Assembly (NCBI RefSeq): GCF_040196175.1
Contig: NZ_JBEFNF010000001.1
Coordinates: 434,001 to 498,000 of the forward strand
Origin: Halospina sp040196175
GTDB taxonomy: Bacteria; Pseudomonadota; Gammaproteobacteria; Pseudomonadales; Oleiphilaceae
DNA: 64,000 nucleotides
Direction of reading: 5' to 3'
Made by a program: the position numbers and the translations under genes. The first letter of the stretch is position 1. Each line of letters begins with the position of its first letter. A model generated the notes under the pieces. That model was not told the origin of the DNA, searched no databases, and was given only the letters and a program-made list of their open reading frames with translations. This document shows, piece after piece, positions 1 to 9,467 of the stretch.

Positions 1-367
1 ACTGCGCTGCGGGCATGGAGCCGCCTGGAAGCACGAAGTTCTTCAGCGGTGGCAGGTCCTGGTTCCAGTGATCCAGAGTGCCTTCCAGCCAGTCAATGTG
101 GCTGTCAGCCACCACTCTGCTGCCTGGGATAGCGAATTCGCCACCGAGATCGAAAAGGTGGTGCTGTACCCGTTGCAGGACTTCTTTCAGCGCCTGTTCT
201 TCTACACCGAGTGACTCGACCAGAATGCCCATCTGGGCGTTGAGCTCGTCCATGGTACCCATGGCTTCCACCCGCAGGCTGTTCTTGGCAATACGGTTGC
301 CATCGGCAAGGCCGGTGGTGCCGTCATCCCCGGTGCGGGTGTAGATCTTGGAGAGGCGGTTACCCAT
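1..367 (-). CDS. PduO-type cob(I)alamin adenosyltransferase, partial (C-terminus beyond left edge)
   Basis: The minus-strand reading frame is open from the ATG at 367 to the window edge, giving about 122 residues with no stop. The N-terminus carries the PduO-family nucleotide-binding signature (KIYTRTGDDGTTGL, near residues 7-20), followed by the typical helix with MGTMDELNAQMG and a later block HHLFDLGGEFA. Enzymes of this family transfer the 5'-deoxyadenosyl group of ATP to cob(I)alamin to make coenzyme B12. The gene lies 46 bases downstream of valS on the same strand, so it may be read from the holC-valS transcript. The C-terminal part, including the remaining ATP and corrinoid contacts, is outside the window. 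No cobalamin-dependent partner gene is visible here. The family call is secure; the physiological partner is unknown. Confidence 0.9.
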   Translation of the reverse strand, partial: MGNRLSKIYTRTGDDGTTGLADGNRIAKNSLRVEAMGTMDELNAQMGILVESLGVEEQALKEVLQRVQHHLFDLGGEFAIPGSRVVADSHIDWLEGTLDHWNQDLPPLKNFVLPGGSMPAAQ

Positions 368-413
368 GCGTCTATCCGTTTTTGGTTATGACTGACTTTG
401 GAAATACGATGCT

Positions 414-3263
414 TTACAGCGCCCGGATCTGTTCCAGCTGCTCATTAAGGCGCTGGCGCTGACTGTTTGCGTCCGCCAGCTTGGCCTTTTCCTTCTCGAC
501 TACTTCGGCAGGGGCCTTTTCCACAAAGCCAGCGTTGCTGAGCTTGCCGTTGAGTCGCTGAATCTCCTTGTCGAGCTTTTCCAGTTCACGACTCAGGCGT
601 GCGATCTCCTCATCTTTATCAATGAGGTTGGCCATGGGGACCAGGACTTCCAGTTCGCCCACCAGCTGCGTCGCGCACAGGGGAGAGTCCGCGGTTACCC
701 AGTCGATGCTTTCAAGCTTGGCGAGAGATTTCAGGAAGGCGCGGTTGGCCTCCAGTCGCTCGCGGTCCTGCTCGTCGCCATAGCGCAGCAGAACCGGCAG
801 GGCTCTGGCCGGGGAAATGTTCATCTCGCCGCGGATGTTGCGCACGGCCTCGATGACGCCCTTGAGCCATTCAATATCCGTTTCGGCTGACGCGTCCTCC
901 AGAGCGGGGTTGGGTTCCGGATAGGGCTGCAGCATCACCGTTTCCCCGGCAATGCCGGCCAGAGGCGCGACGCGCTGCCAGATCTCTTCGGTGATGAAGG
1001 GCAGCAGCGGGTGGGCCAAACGGAGTACGGTCTCCAGAACCTGAATCAGTGTCCGGCGTGTACCGCGCTTGCGCTCGGTGGTCGCGCTCTCGTCATAGAG
1101 CACTGGTTTGGACAGTTCCAGATACCAGTCACAGTACTCATTCCAGAGAAAATCGTAGATGCTTTGAGCGATACGGTCGAAGCGGTACTGGTCGAAGAAG
1201 CCATTGGTCTCGTCAACGCAGGTCTGAAGCCGGCTCAGGATCCAGCGGTCAGCAAGTGACAGCTCGAGGGGGGCGTCCGACACGCCGCAGTCCTGTGCCT
1301 CGGTGTTCATGAGCACATAGCGGGCGGCGTTCCAGAGCTTGTTGCAGAAGTTACGGTAGCCCTCCAGGCGCTTCATATCCCAGTTGATGTCGCGCCCTGT
1401 TGTTGCCAGTGCCGCCAGAGTGAAACGCAGTGCATCTGTGCCGTGGGGCTGGATGCCATCCGGGAACTCTTTCCGAGTGTTTTGGGCGATCTTTTCGGCC
1501 AGCTGCGGCTGCATCATGTTGGCCGTGCGCTTGGCAACCAGATCCTCGCAGCTGATGCCGTCGATCATGTCCATAGGGTCGAGTACGTTGCCCTTGGACT
1601 TGGACATCTTGTTACCGTGCTCATCGCGGATCAGCCCGGTTACATACACCTGCTGGAATGGCACCTGGGGCGATCCATCATCGTGTTTCATGAACTGCAT
1701 CGTCATCATGATCATCCGGGCGACCCAGAAGAAGATGATATCGAAACCGGTTACGAGCACACTGGTAGGGTGGAAAGTGCGCAGGTGTTCAGTGTCCTCG
1801 GGCCAGCCCAGGGTGCCGAAGGTCCAGAGAGCGGAGCTGAACCAGGTGTCGAGAACATCCTCGTCCTGCTCCAAAGAACACGTCTCTCCCAGTCCGTACT
1901 TGTGGCGCACTTCCTGTTCTGTCCGGCCAACGTAGACGTTGCCTTCGCTGTCGTACCACGCCGGAATGCGATGCCCCCACCACAGCTGCCGGGAGATGCA
2001 CCAGTCCTGTATCTCGCGCATCCAGGCGTAGTACATGTTGGCGTACTGCTCCGGGACAAACTCGATGTCGCCGTTCTCTACGGCCTGGATAGCCGGCTCG
2101 GCGAGAGGTTTGGTGGCAACGAACCACTGGTCCGTAAGCAGCGGCTCGATGATGAGTCCGGAACGGTCGCCGCGTGGAACCTTGAGAGTATGGGCATCCA
2201 CCGCATGCAGAAGCCCCTGCGTTTCCATCGCGTCAACAATGCGCTGCCGGGCATCGAAGCGGTTCAGTCCGGCGAATGCCGTGGGCATGGTTCCGTCGAG
2301 TTCATGGTCGGGCGTGCCGTCGGCATTGAAGACCTCAGCCTGCTCCCGGATGCTGGCATCCGGTGTGAGGATGTTCACCAGCGGCAGCTCACACCGCTGG
2401 CCTACGGCGTAGTCGTTGAAGTCGTGGGCGGGAGTGATCTTGACACAGCCACTGCCCATCTGCGGGTCCGCGTGCTCATCGCCCACAATCGGGATGTTGC
2501 GCCCGACCAGCGGCAGGCTCACAGTTGCGCCGATCAGGTGCTTATAGCGTTCGTCTTCGGGGTTAACCGCCACGGCCGTATCACCCAGCATGGTCTCAGG
2601 ACGGGTGGTGCCGACCACCAGGTAATCCGTTCCTTCAGTGGTGGTTTGGCCGTCATTGAGCGGGTAGCGGAAGTGCCAGAAGTGCCCCTGTTCCTCAGCG
2701 TTTTCGACCTCCAGGTCGGAAATGGCTGTATGCAGCTGCGGGTCCCAGTTCACCAGGCGCTTGCCACGGTAGATCAGCTCGTCCTCGTAGAGGCGCACAA
2801 AGACTTCCTGCACAGCGCGGTAGAAGCCGTCATCCATGGTGAAACGTTCGTGGTCCCAGTCCACGGAGGTGCCCAACCGACGCATCTGGCTGGTGATGGT
2901 GCCACCGGACTGTTGCTTCCATTCCCAGACCTTGTCGATGAAGGCTTCACGACCCAGATCGTAGCGGGTCTGGCCTTCGTCACTGGCGAGGTTGCGTTCG
3001 ACCACCATCTGGGTGGCGATGCCGGCGTGGTCGCTGCCCACCTGCCAGAGGGTGTTGTCGCCCTTCATACGGCGGTGGCGGATCAGGGCATCCATGAGTG
3101 TGTGCTGGAAGGCGTGGCCCATGTGCAGGCTGCCGGTCACGTTGGGCGGCGGAATCATGATGCAGAAGGGGTCACCCTCGCCGGAAGGCGCGAAATAGCC
3201 GCGCTCCTCCCAGGTCCGGTACCACTGGTGCTCGATCTTTTCCGGCTGGTAGGTCTTATCCAT
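414..3263 (-). CDS. valS: Valine--tRNA ligase
   Basis: Class Ia aminoacyl-tRNA synthetase that charges tRNA-Val and edits mischarged threonine. The HIGH-type motif (NVTGSLHMGH) lies at residues 41-50 and the KMSKS loop at about residues 552-556. Between them sits the CP1 editing domain, including the block GTTRPETMLGDTAVAVNP. The C-terminal 70 residues form the heptad-rich coiled-coil arm typical of ValRS (DKDEEIARLSRELEKLDKE onward). At 949 residues it matches the usual bacterial length. It follows holC on the same strand with an 89-base gap, the order seen in Pseudomonas and E. coli. Confidence 0.98.
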   Translation of the reverse strand: MDKTYQPEKIEHQWYRTWEERGYFAPSGEGDPFCIMIPPPNVTGSLHMGHAFQHTLMDALIRHRRMKGDNTLWQVGSDHAGIATQMVVERNLASDEGQTRYDLGREAFIDKVWEWKQQSGGTITSQMRRLGTSVDWDHERFTMDDGFYRAVQEVFVRLYEDELIYRGKRLVNWDPQLHTAISDLEVENAEEQGHFWHFRYPLNDGQTTTEGTDYLVVGTTRPETMLGDTAVAVNPEDERYKHLIGATVSLPLVGRNIPIVGDEHADPQMGSGCVKITPAHDFNDYAVGQRCELPLVNILTPDASIREQAEVFNADGTPDHELDGTMPTAFAGLNRFDARQRIVDAMETQGLLHAVDAHTLKVPRGDRSGLIIEPLLTDQWFVATKPLAEPAIQAVENGDIEFVPEQYANMYYAWMREIQDWCISRQLWWGHRIPAWYDSEGNVYVGRTEQEVRHKYGLGETCSLEQDEDVLDTWFSSALWTFGTLGWPEDTEHLRTFHPTSVLVTGFDIIFFWVARMIMMTMQFMKHDDGSPQVPFQQVYVTGLIRDEHGNKMSKSKGNVLDPMDMIDGISCEDLVAKRTANMMQPQLAEKIAQNTRKEFPDGIQPHGTDALRFTLAALATTGRDINWDMKRLEGYRNFCNKLWNAARYVLMNTEAQDCGVSDAPLELSLADRWILSRLQTCVDETNGFFDQYRFDRIAQSIYDFLWNEYCDWYLELSKPVLYDESATTERKRGTRRTLIQVLETVLRLAHPLLPFITEEIWQRVAPLAGIAGETVMLQPYPEPNPALEDASAETDIEWLKGVIEAVRNIRGEMNISPARALPVLLRYGDEQDRERLEANRAFLKSLAKLESIDWVTADSPLCATQLVGELEVLVPMANLIDKDEEIARLSRELEKLDKEIQRLNGKLSNAGFVEKAPAEVVEKEKAKLADANSQRQRLNEQLEQIRAL

Positions 3264-3352
3264 GCTTGTTCGGCCCGGCTCTGCTGATGTGGGTTAAGAC
3301 ATAAAGGCTAACAGATCGCAATTATACATGGTGGTCGGTCACCGGCGAACCA

Positions 3353-3790
3353 TCAGGTGGAACTGCGGAAGTCGTGGACCTGTGGCTTGATACCCAGTTC
3401 CCTCAGTTGTCGGTACTGGTTACGGGCGCGCTCCAGACTATCGTCATCATTGCTGGCGATCAGGGCCAGGCGGGTGAAGCCGTCAGCCGTGGCAGGCAGA
3501 CCAGAGGCGACCACAATCAGTGTGCCCCATTCCGCAGGTGTGGGTTCGCATTCGAGAACCGTCACCCGGGTTTCAGGTTGCTGATCACTGGTGCGGATGT
3601 GGTCATGGGGCAGGAATGCGTCCGGGCGGAAGGACCACAGTGTGTCATCCAGTGCCTGGGCGGTGTCGGCATCGTCACAGTACAGGGCGACCCGGTCGTC
3701 ATCCAGCCAGGCCTTTTCAGCCAGCCTGGCCGCATGAAGGAGGCGGGCGTCGAGGCCGGAGCCGGCCAGGATGTGGAACCAGTGACTCAT
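3353..3790 (-). CDS. holC: DNA polymerase III subunit chi
   Basis: A 145-residue protein matching the HolC family in length and sequence (HILAGSGLDARLLHAARLAEKAW near the start; LWSFRPDAFLPHD around residues 50-62). In the replisome chi pairs with psi (HolD), links the clamp loader to single-strand binding protein, and aids the handover from primase. It is the first gene of a holC-valS minus-strand unit, divergent from lptF. In many relatives pepA lies immediately upstream of holC; here the upstream neighbour is lptF and no pepA is present. Confidence 0.93.
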   Translation of the reverse strand: MSHWFHILAGSGLDARLLHAARLAEKAWLDDDRVALYCDDADTAQALDDTLWSFRPDAFLPHDHIRTSDQQPETRVTVLECEPTPAEWGTLIVVASGLPATADGFTRLALIASNDDDSLERARNQYRQLRELGIKPQVHDFRSST

Positions 3791-3878
3791 GGCGTGTCCC
3801 GCGGTTGGCTGTCATTGAGGGCACAGGTTATCTAGAATGACTTTTCCTGTCAGGCGATGCGAGACGCTGGGAACCGCC

Positions 3879-4976
3879 GTGTTCATTATTTTCCGTTATC
3901 TGGGCCGCCAGGTTCTGACCACCATGGCCGCTGTTGCGCTGGTGCTTTTGCTGATCTTCATGAGCGGCCGTTTTCTGCAGTACCTGGCGGCGGCCGCGGA
4001 AGGCGAGTATGCGGCCAATGTTATCTTTCTGGTCATGGGGTACCGGCTACCGGAGTTTCTGGAGCTGATCCTGCCCTTGAGCTTTTTCCTCGCGATTCTT
4101 CTGACCTACGGGCGCATGCATCAGGACAGTGAGATGACGGTGCTGACCGCCTGCGGGGTGAGTGAGCGCCAGGTTCTGCTGCTGACCCTGGGGCCAGGGG
4201 TGCTGGTGGCCTTTATGGTCGGCGCCATGAGTCTGTGGTTGACACCGGCGGGCATCCAGCAGGTGGATCGTCTGTTCGCGCAGCAGGCCCAGCGCACCGG
4301 GTTTGAAATGCTGGCACCAGGCCGTTTTCAGGCCATGGGGTCGAATGAACGCGTAACCTACACGCGAGCCATGAGTGACGATAAACAGACCCTGGAAGGC
4401 GTTTTTATGGCGCAAGGCCGGGATAACGGGCGCTTCACGCTTATGAAGGCGGACAAAGGAACCCAGATTGTTGAGGGCGAGCGAGAGCGTTTCCTGGTGC
4501 TGCATGAGGGCGTGCGGTTTGAGGGGCGGCCGGGCGGCGCTGAATTCGATGCCATGACCTTTGACAATTACGGTCTGCGGATTGAATCGCCTACTGGGGT
4601 GAGCTCGGGGGCTTCCCGTGAGGGCAAACCAACCCTGGAGCTCATGGCTTCCGGAGCGCTGGCGGACCAGGCGATGGTGCACTGGCGTCTGTCACTGCCT
4701 GTGTTGGTGCTGGTGATCACAGTTCTGGGAATTCCGTTGAGCCGCGTGAACCCGCGTCAGGGGCGCTTTTTCCATCTGCTACCGGGGATTGTGGTGTTTA
4801 TCAGCTATCTGGGAGGGCTGATTCTGGGGCGTGATGCCATTGCCTCAGGCCAAGTACCCACCGGGGTCGGCCTCTGGGGCGTTCATGGCGCTTTTATAGC
4901 GCTTGGTGTCGGCATGCTGGCATGGCCGTCACTGCGACTGCGGCGGACAGCGAAGGTGGCTCATGCGGCTGATTGA
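3879..4976 (+). CDS. lptF: LPS export ABC transporter permease LptF
   Basis: Inner-membrane permease of the LptB2FG complex, which extracts lipopolysaccharide from the inner membrane and feeds it to the LptC-LptA-LptD bridge. The sequence has an N-terminal transmembrane group, a large periplasmic beta-jellyroll domain (roughly residues 130-255) and three C-terminal helices, the YjgP/YjgQ layout. I chose the GTG at 3879 because the product then begins VFIIFRYLGRQVL, as LptF proteins usually do. An in-frame ATG at 3837 would add 14 residues not expected for the family, and a -10-like TAGAAT (3833-3838) overlaps it. The gene overlaps lptG by 14 bases. Confidence 0.93.
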   Translation: MFIIFRYLGRQVLTTMAAVALVLLLIFMSGRFLQYLAAAAEGEYAANVIFLVMGYRLPEFLELILPLSFFLAILLTYGRMHQDSEMTVLTACGVSERQVLLLTLGPGVLVAFMVGAMSLWLTPAGIQQVDRLFAQQAQRTGFEMLAPGRFQAMGSNERVTYTRAMSDDKQTLEGVFMAQGRDNGRFTLMKADKGTQIVEGERERFLVLHEGVRFEGRPGGAEFDAMTFDNYGLRIESPTGVSSGASREGKPTLELMASGALADQAMVHWRLSLPVLVLVITVLGIPLSRVNPRQGRFFHLLPGIVVFISYLGGLILGRDAIASGQVPTGVGLWGVHGAFIALGVGMLAWPSLRLRRTAKVAHAAD

Positions 4977-6021
4977 TGGCTACATCATGCGGGTGGTGGC
5001 CGCTGCCATTCTGCTGGTGCTGTTGGTGGTTCAGGCACTGGATTTCGTGTTTGCCTACATTGCTGAGTTGGAGGACACGACCAACAACTATCAGGCATGG
5101 GAAGCTTTTCTTTTCATGCTCTATACGCTGCCGCGGCGGATCTATGAGTTCCTGCCGCTGGCCGCCTTCATGGGAGCGCTGGTTGGGCTGGGTCAGCTGG
5201 CCAATAACTCCGAGCTGGTGGTGATCCGGGCTGCCGGGGTGTCACTGGGGCGGATTACCTGGTCTGCCATGAAGCCGGCTCTTGTTGTCGTAGTCATCAG
5301 CCTTGTGATTGGGGACTTCGTTGCGCCACCCGCCGAGCAGGTAGCTCAGAGCAACAAGGCGGTTGCCCGTTACGGCGGGCAGGCAGCGGCAACCCACGGG
5401 TTCTGGCACCGCGAGGGCGATGTTTTCATGCACTTCAATACGGTGTTGCCCAACGGAGAACTTCACGGGGTCTCCTTGTTCCGTTTTGGCGATGACCAGT
5501 GGCTCGAGGAGGCGCTCCATGCTGAGCGGGGCGAGTACCAGGGTGATTATTGGCTTCTGCATGATGTGAGCCGCTCCCGGATCAAGACGCAGTCCGTCAG
5601 CACAAGCGAGCAGAAAATATTTCGGTGGGAGAACGGCCTGTCGCCGGATGTGCTCAGTGTGCTCACGGTCAAGCCGGACCGTCTTGCCATCCACGGGCTG
5701 TACACCTATGCCACCTATATGGAAGGGCAGGGGTTGAATGCCAGTGACTACTGGCTGGCGTTCTGGAAAAAGAGCCTGCAGCCGCTGGGAACCGCCGCCA
5801 TGGTTCTTCTGGCCATTTCCTTCGTGTTCGGCCCGCTGCGGTCCGTGACCATGGGGTTCCGGATATTCTGCGGACTACTGGCCGGGCTTGGCTTCAAGTA
5901 CACTCAGGATCTGCTCGGGCCCATGAGCCTTGTCTACGGTTTCAGCCCGATGCTGGCCACTCTCGTACCAATCGCCATTGCCGGAGGCGCGGGCGCTGTG
6001 CTTCTGCGGCGGGCTGGATGA
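4963..6021 (+). CDS. lptG: LPS export ABC transporter permease LptG
   Basis: Second permease of LptB2FG, partner of LptF. The 352-residue product starts MRLIDGYIMRVVAAAILLVLL, with N-terminal transmembrane helices, a periplasmic beta-rich domain (roughly residues 125-260) and three C-terminal helices (AAMVLLAISFVFGPLRS). The ATG at 4963 was preferred to an in-frame upstream GTG at 4903, because the family begins close to this methionine. The start lies inside the end of lptF, so translation is probably coupled. LptB and LptC are not in this window; in relatives they lie in a separate rpoN-linked cluster. Confidence 0.94.
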   Translation: MRLIDGYIMRVVAAAILLVLLVVQALDFVFAYIAELEDTTNNYQAWEAFLFMLYTLPRRIYEFLPLAAFMGALVGLGQLANNSELVVIRAAGVSLGRITWSAMKPALVVVVISLVIGDFVAPPAEQVAQSNKAVARYGGQAAATHGFWHREGDVFMHFNTVLPNGELHGVSLFRFGDDQWLEEALHAERGEYQGDYWLLHDVSRSRIKTQSVSTSEQKIFRWENGLSPDVLSVLTVKPDRLAIHGLYTYATYMEGQGLNASDYWLAFWKKSLQPLGTAAMVLLAISFVFGPLRSVTMGFRIFCGLLAGLGFKYTQDLLGPMSLVYGFSPMLATLVPIAIAGGAGAVLLRRAG

Positions 6022-6027
6022 TACCCA

Positions 6028-6534
6028 TTAGTCGTGCTTTTTCCGTTTCGCCAGCTGCATCGTGCGGCTCCGTGACAGCCGGTCCGTCCAGCTCCGGTCT
6101 TGCGGGTCCCACCACTGCCACAGCCATCCCAGCCCGAAGGTGGCCCAGCTCAATAACCCTGCAATCACCCTCAGCAGCGCCTGCGTCCAGCTAATCACCG
6201 AGCCATCCGGGTTCTCGATGCGGATCCGCCAGGTCTGCATGCCCAGGGTCTGACCGGCACGCCGCCAGAAAAAGCCGAAAAAAAGCCACAGACTGACAAC
6301 CAGTACCAGAGCCAGAACCGGGTCATGTCCGACGTTCCCTTCGGCCTCGAGCATGGCACCGTAACGGTCACTGAAAAGACCGGCGCTGATCAGCAGTTTG
6401 TGAAGAGCGGTGTAGATCGCGGTAACCACAAAGGCCAGTGCGATGCACAGCAGGCTGTCGTAAAGCATGGCTGCGAGCCGGCGCCAGAGTGGGGCCGGGG
6501 TGTACAGCTCGCAAGTTGCGGGGTGATCTGTCAT
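6028..6534 (-). CDS. RDD family membrane protein
   Basis: A 168-residue membrane protein with three hydrophobic segments. The RDD-type N-terminal helix is present (LWRRLAAMLYDSLLCIALAF, residues 16-35), followed by a conserved block on the cytoplasmic side (QTLGMQTWRIRIENPDG). RDD proteins are small polytopic proteins; a few have been linked to Na+/H+ exchange, but the function of most is unproven. The C-terminus is basic and poorly conserved. It converges with lptG with only a six-base gap; an RDD gene beside lptFG is common in pseudomonads. I infer no specific function. Confidence 0.85.
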   Translation of the reverse strand: MTDHPATCELYTPAPLWRRLAAMLYDSLLCIALAFVVTAIYTALHKLLISAGLFSDRYGAMLEAEGNVGHDPVLALVLVVSLWLFFGFFWRRAGQTLGMQTWRIRIENPDGSVISWTQALLRVIAGLLSWATFGLGWLWQWWDPQDRSWTDRLSRSRTMQLAKRKKHD

Positions 6535-6723
6535 GGGGCACGGATGCTGTCTGGAAGTAGCCGTTATTGTAGCGGCTCGGGGCCGGCTCGGCGAGGTTGC
6601 GGATTGTGCGGGGCGTGAAACGGTCCCCGTCGGGCGCGTTCCCCGGCTTTTTGCGCCTATGTTAGAGTGTTTGCCTCAGAATCAATGTAATTGTCACCAT
6701 CAAAGAACGGGTCCGAGTCCGCT

Positions 6724-9354
6724 ATGAAAACAGCCGAGCTGCGCAGTGCGTTTCTGGAGTATTTCCGTCAGAACGGGCACACCATCGTTCCCAGCAGTTC
6801 GCTGGTGCCGGCGGACGATCCAACCCTGCTGTTCACAAATGCGGGAATGAACCAGTTCAAGGACGCGTTCCTGGGCCGGGAGGATCGCGGCTACACCCGA
6901 GCTGTGTCTTCCCAGCGCTGCGTTCGCGCCGGCGGCAAGCATAATGATCTTGAGAATGTGGGCTACACCGCACGCCACCACACCTTCTTCGAGATGCTGG
7001 GTAATTTCAGCTTCGGCGATTACTTCAAACGCGAAGCGATCAATTTTGCCTGGACGTTTCTGACCGATTCCCAGTGGCTGGGCCTTACCGCGGAAAAGCT
7101 TTGGGTCACCGTGTACCACACGGATGACGATGCCTACCGGATCTGGAATGAGGAGATCGGGGTGCCGGCCGAGCGGATCGTGCGTATTGGCGATGAGGAC
7201 GGTGTGCCCTATAAATCCGACAATTTCTGGTCCATGGGTGACACAGGCCCTTGCGGCCCCTGCTCTGAGGTGTTCTATGACCATGGTCCGCATGTAGCGG
7301 GCGGCCCGCCCGGGAGCGAGGATGAAGACGGTGACCGCTACATCGAGATCTGGAACATCGTGTTCATGCAGTTCAACCGCACGGCGGATGGTGTTATGCA
7401 TGATCTTCCCAGTCCGTCCGTGGATACCGGCATGGGGCTCGAGCGTATAGCGGCGGTGCTGCAGGGCGTACACAGCAACTATGAAATTGATCTGTTCCAG
7501 TCGCTTCTGGAATCCGTCTCGCAGGTGCTGGGAGGAGTGGATCCGGATCAGGCCTCCGCCTGCGTGGTCGCCGATCACATCCGCTCCTGTTCCTTCCTCA
7601 TCGCAGACGGTGTTATGCCCTCCAATGAGGGGCGTGGTTTTGTGCTGCGCCGGATCATCCGACGCGCAGCGCGCCACGGCAACAAGCTGGGCGCGACCGG
7701 AACCTTCTTCCATCAGCTGGTGGCGCCACTTCAAGCGCTGATGGGCGATGCCTTCCCCGAGCTGACAAAAGCCCGCCCGCAGATCGAAAAGATCCTGAAA
7801 CAGGAAGAAGAGCAGTTCGCCCGTACTCTGGAAAAAGGGCTGCGCCTGCTCGAGGATGACATCGCTCAGCTCAACGGTACGGAGATTCCTGGCGAGACTG
7901 TCTTCACCCTGTATGACACCTATGGCTTCCCGGTGGATCTGACCAACGACATTGCCCGGGAGCGTGGCCTGACCCTGGATATGGAAGGCTATGAAAAGGC
8001 CATGGAAGCGCAGCGTGAACGGGCGCGGGCGGCGAGCAAGTTTGGTATTGATTACAACGCCGGACTCAGTCTTGAAGGGGAGACCGAGTTCACCGGCTAT
8101 GGCCACTTCGAGGATAACGGCGAGGTCCGCGCTGTGCTCGTTGAGGGTGAACGCCGCCCTGCTGGTGTTGGCGAACGGGGCGTCGTAGTGCTCGATCGCA
8201 CGCCTTTCTACGGGGAGGCTGGTGGCCAGGTGGGCGACACCGGCGTGCTGAGCTGGTCCGGTGGCCGCTTTGAAGTGGAAGATACCCAGAAAGAAGACGG
8301 CCATCATCTGCACATTGGCCGGGTTGTGGCTGGCACCGTAGAGCCCGGCATGAGCCTGCATGCCGAGGTGAACGGCGAGCGTCGCGCGAACACCGCACTC
8401 AATCACTCCGCTACCCACCTGCTTCACGCCGCGCTGCGGACTGTGCTCGGAGACCATGTAGCCCAGAAAGGGTCGCTGGTGAACGCGGAACGGTTGCGGT
8501 TCGACTTCTCTCACTTTGAGGCCGTTACTGGCGATGAAGTGGAACGGATCGAGCGCATGGTTAACGAGCAGATCCGCGCCAATACGCCGGTGGAGACCCG
8601 GGTGACGGACATGGAAACGGCCAAAACCATGGGCGCCATGGCCCTGTTCGGAGAGAAATACGGTGATACCGTCAGGGTCCTGTCCATGGGTACGGGAGGC
8701 TTCTCTGTCGAGCTTTGTGGGGGCACTCATGTGGAGCGCACCGGTGATGTCGGCCTGTTCCGCATTGTAACCGAGACGGGCATTTCCTCGGGCGTTCGTC
8801 GCCTCGAGGCGCTCACCGGCGAAGCTGCCCTGGCCCACGACCGGGGTCAGGAGGAGCGCTTGGGGCGGATTGCAGCACTGGTCAAAGGTGCCCCTGAATC
8901 CGCCGTCGAGCGTGTCGAATCTCTGGTGGAGCACAACCGTCAGCTTGAAAAGGAAGTGGAGCAGCTCAAGGGCAAGCTGGCCAGTGCCGCCGGCAATGAT
9001 CTGGCTGACAGTGCTGTGGACGTCAACGGCGTTAAGGTGGTTGCTGCGGATATGCAGGGTGCGGACCGTAAAGCACTGATGGAAACCGCCGACCAGCTCA
9101 AGAACAAGCTTGGCAGTGCGGTGGTGTTCCTGGGCGCTGCGGAGGACGGCAAGGTCACGCTTGTGGCTGGTGTTACCAAGGATCTCACCGCACAACTCAA
9201 GGCGGGTGATCTGATGAAAGCCCTGGCTCCCAAGGTCGGAGGTAAAGGCGGTGGTCGGCCGGATATGGCGCAGGGCGGTGGCAGCGACCCGGACGGTCTG
9301 CCTGATGCGATAGACGCTGTGGAAGGCTGGGTGCGGGAGAATTCGGGGAACTGA
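6724..9354 (+). CDS. alaS: Alanine--tRNA ligase
   Basis: Class II synthetase that charges tRNA-Ala and edits serine and glycine errors. The N-terminal catalytic core is visible (FLEYFRQNGHTIVPSSSLVP; FTNAGMNQFKD). An editing domain follows, with the zinc-site HxxxH (NHSATHLLHAAL) and CGGTH (VELCGGTHVERTGD) motifs. A coiled coil and the glycine-rich C-Ala domain come last (KVGGKGGGRPDMAQGGG). I chose ATG 6724 (876 residues, MKTAELRSAFLEYF) because it matches the family start; the frame is open further upstream but that part is not conserved. It is followed by lysC and csrA, the order seen in Pseudomonas. Confidence 0.98.
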   Translation: MKTAELRSAFLEYFRQNGHTIVPSSSLVPADDPTLLFTNAGMNQFKDAFLGREDRGYTRAVSSQRCVRAGGKHNDLENVGYTARHHTFFEMLGNFSFGDYFKREAINFAWTFLTDSQWLGLTAEKLWVTVYHTDDDAYRIWNEEIGVPAERIVRIGDEDGVPYKSDNFWSMGDTGPCGPCSEVFYDHGPHVAGGPPGSEDEDGDRYIEIWNIVFMQFNRTADGVMHDLPSPSVDTGMGLERIAAVLQGVHSNYEIDLFQSLLESVSQVLGGVDPDQASACVVADHIRSCSFLIADGVMPSNEGRGFVLRRIIRRAARHGNKLGATGTFFHQLVAPLQALMGDAFPELTKARPQIEKILKQEEEQFARTLEKGLRLLEDDIAQLNGTEIPGETVFTLYDTYGFPVDLTNDIARERGLTLDMEGYEKAMEAQRERARAASKFGIDYNAGLSLEGETEFTGYGHFEDNGEVRAVLVEGERRPAGVGERGVVVLDRTPFYGEAGGQVGDTGVLSWSGGRFEVEDTQKEDGHHLHIGRVVAGTVEPGMSLHAEVNGERRANTALNHSATHLLHAALRTVLGDHVAQKGSLVNAERLRFDFSHFEAVTGDEVERIERMVNEQIRANTPVETRVTDMETAKTMGAMALFGEKYGDTVRVLSMGTGGFSVELCGGTHVERTGDVGLFRIVTETGISSGVRRLEALTGEAALAHDRGQEERLGRIAALVKGAPESAVERVESLVEHNRQLEKEVEQLKGKLASAAGNDLADSAVDVNGVKVVAADMQGADRKALMETADQLKNKLGSAVVFLGAAEDGKVTLVAGVTKDLTAQLKAGDLMKALAPKVGGKGGGRPDMAQGGGSDPDGLPDAIDAVEGWVRENSGN

Positions 9355-9398
9355 GAGGCTAAGGGCTATCCCTACCTGTACAGCTAGCTCAAGAGGAC

Positions 9399-9404
9399 TA
9401 TAAT
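9399..9404 (+). promoter_or_regulatory. -10 promoter element upstream of lysC
   Basis: A perfect TATAAT hexamer lies 63 bases before the lysC start. The best -35 match 17 bases upstream (CTGTAC) is weak. It suggests lysC, and probably csrA by read-through, has its own promoter rather than depending on alaS. Confidence 0.5.
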
Positions 9405-9467
9405 TCGTCCGGCGCTAGTAGTGAACCGGGATTCATTTAATCCGTTCGGACCAAGGAATACGCACGC

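Noticed and set aside
1443..3287. 614-codon plus-strand open frame opposite valS
   Set aside because: valS has all synthetase motifs on the minus strand; the long frame is a shadow produced by high GC at third positions.
6700..9195. 831-codon minus-strand frame opposite alaS
   Set aside because: It has no recognisable domain and mirrors the conserved alaS frame.
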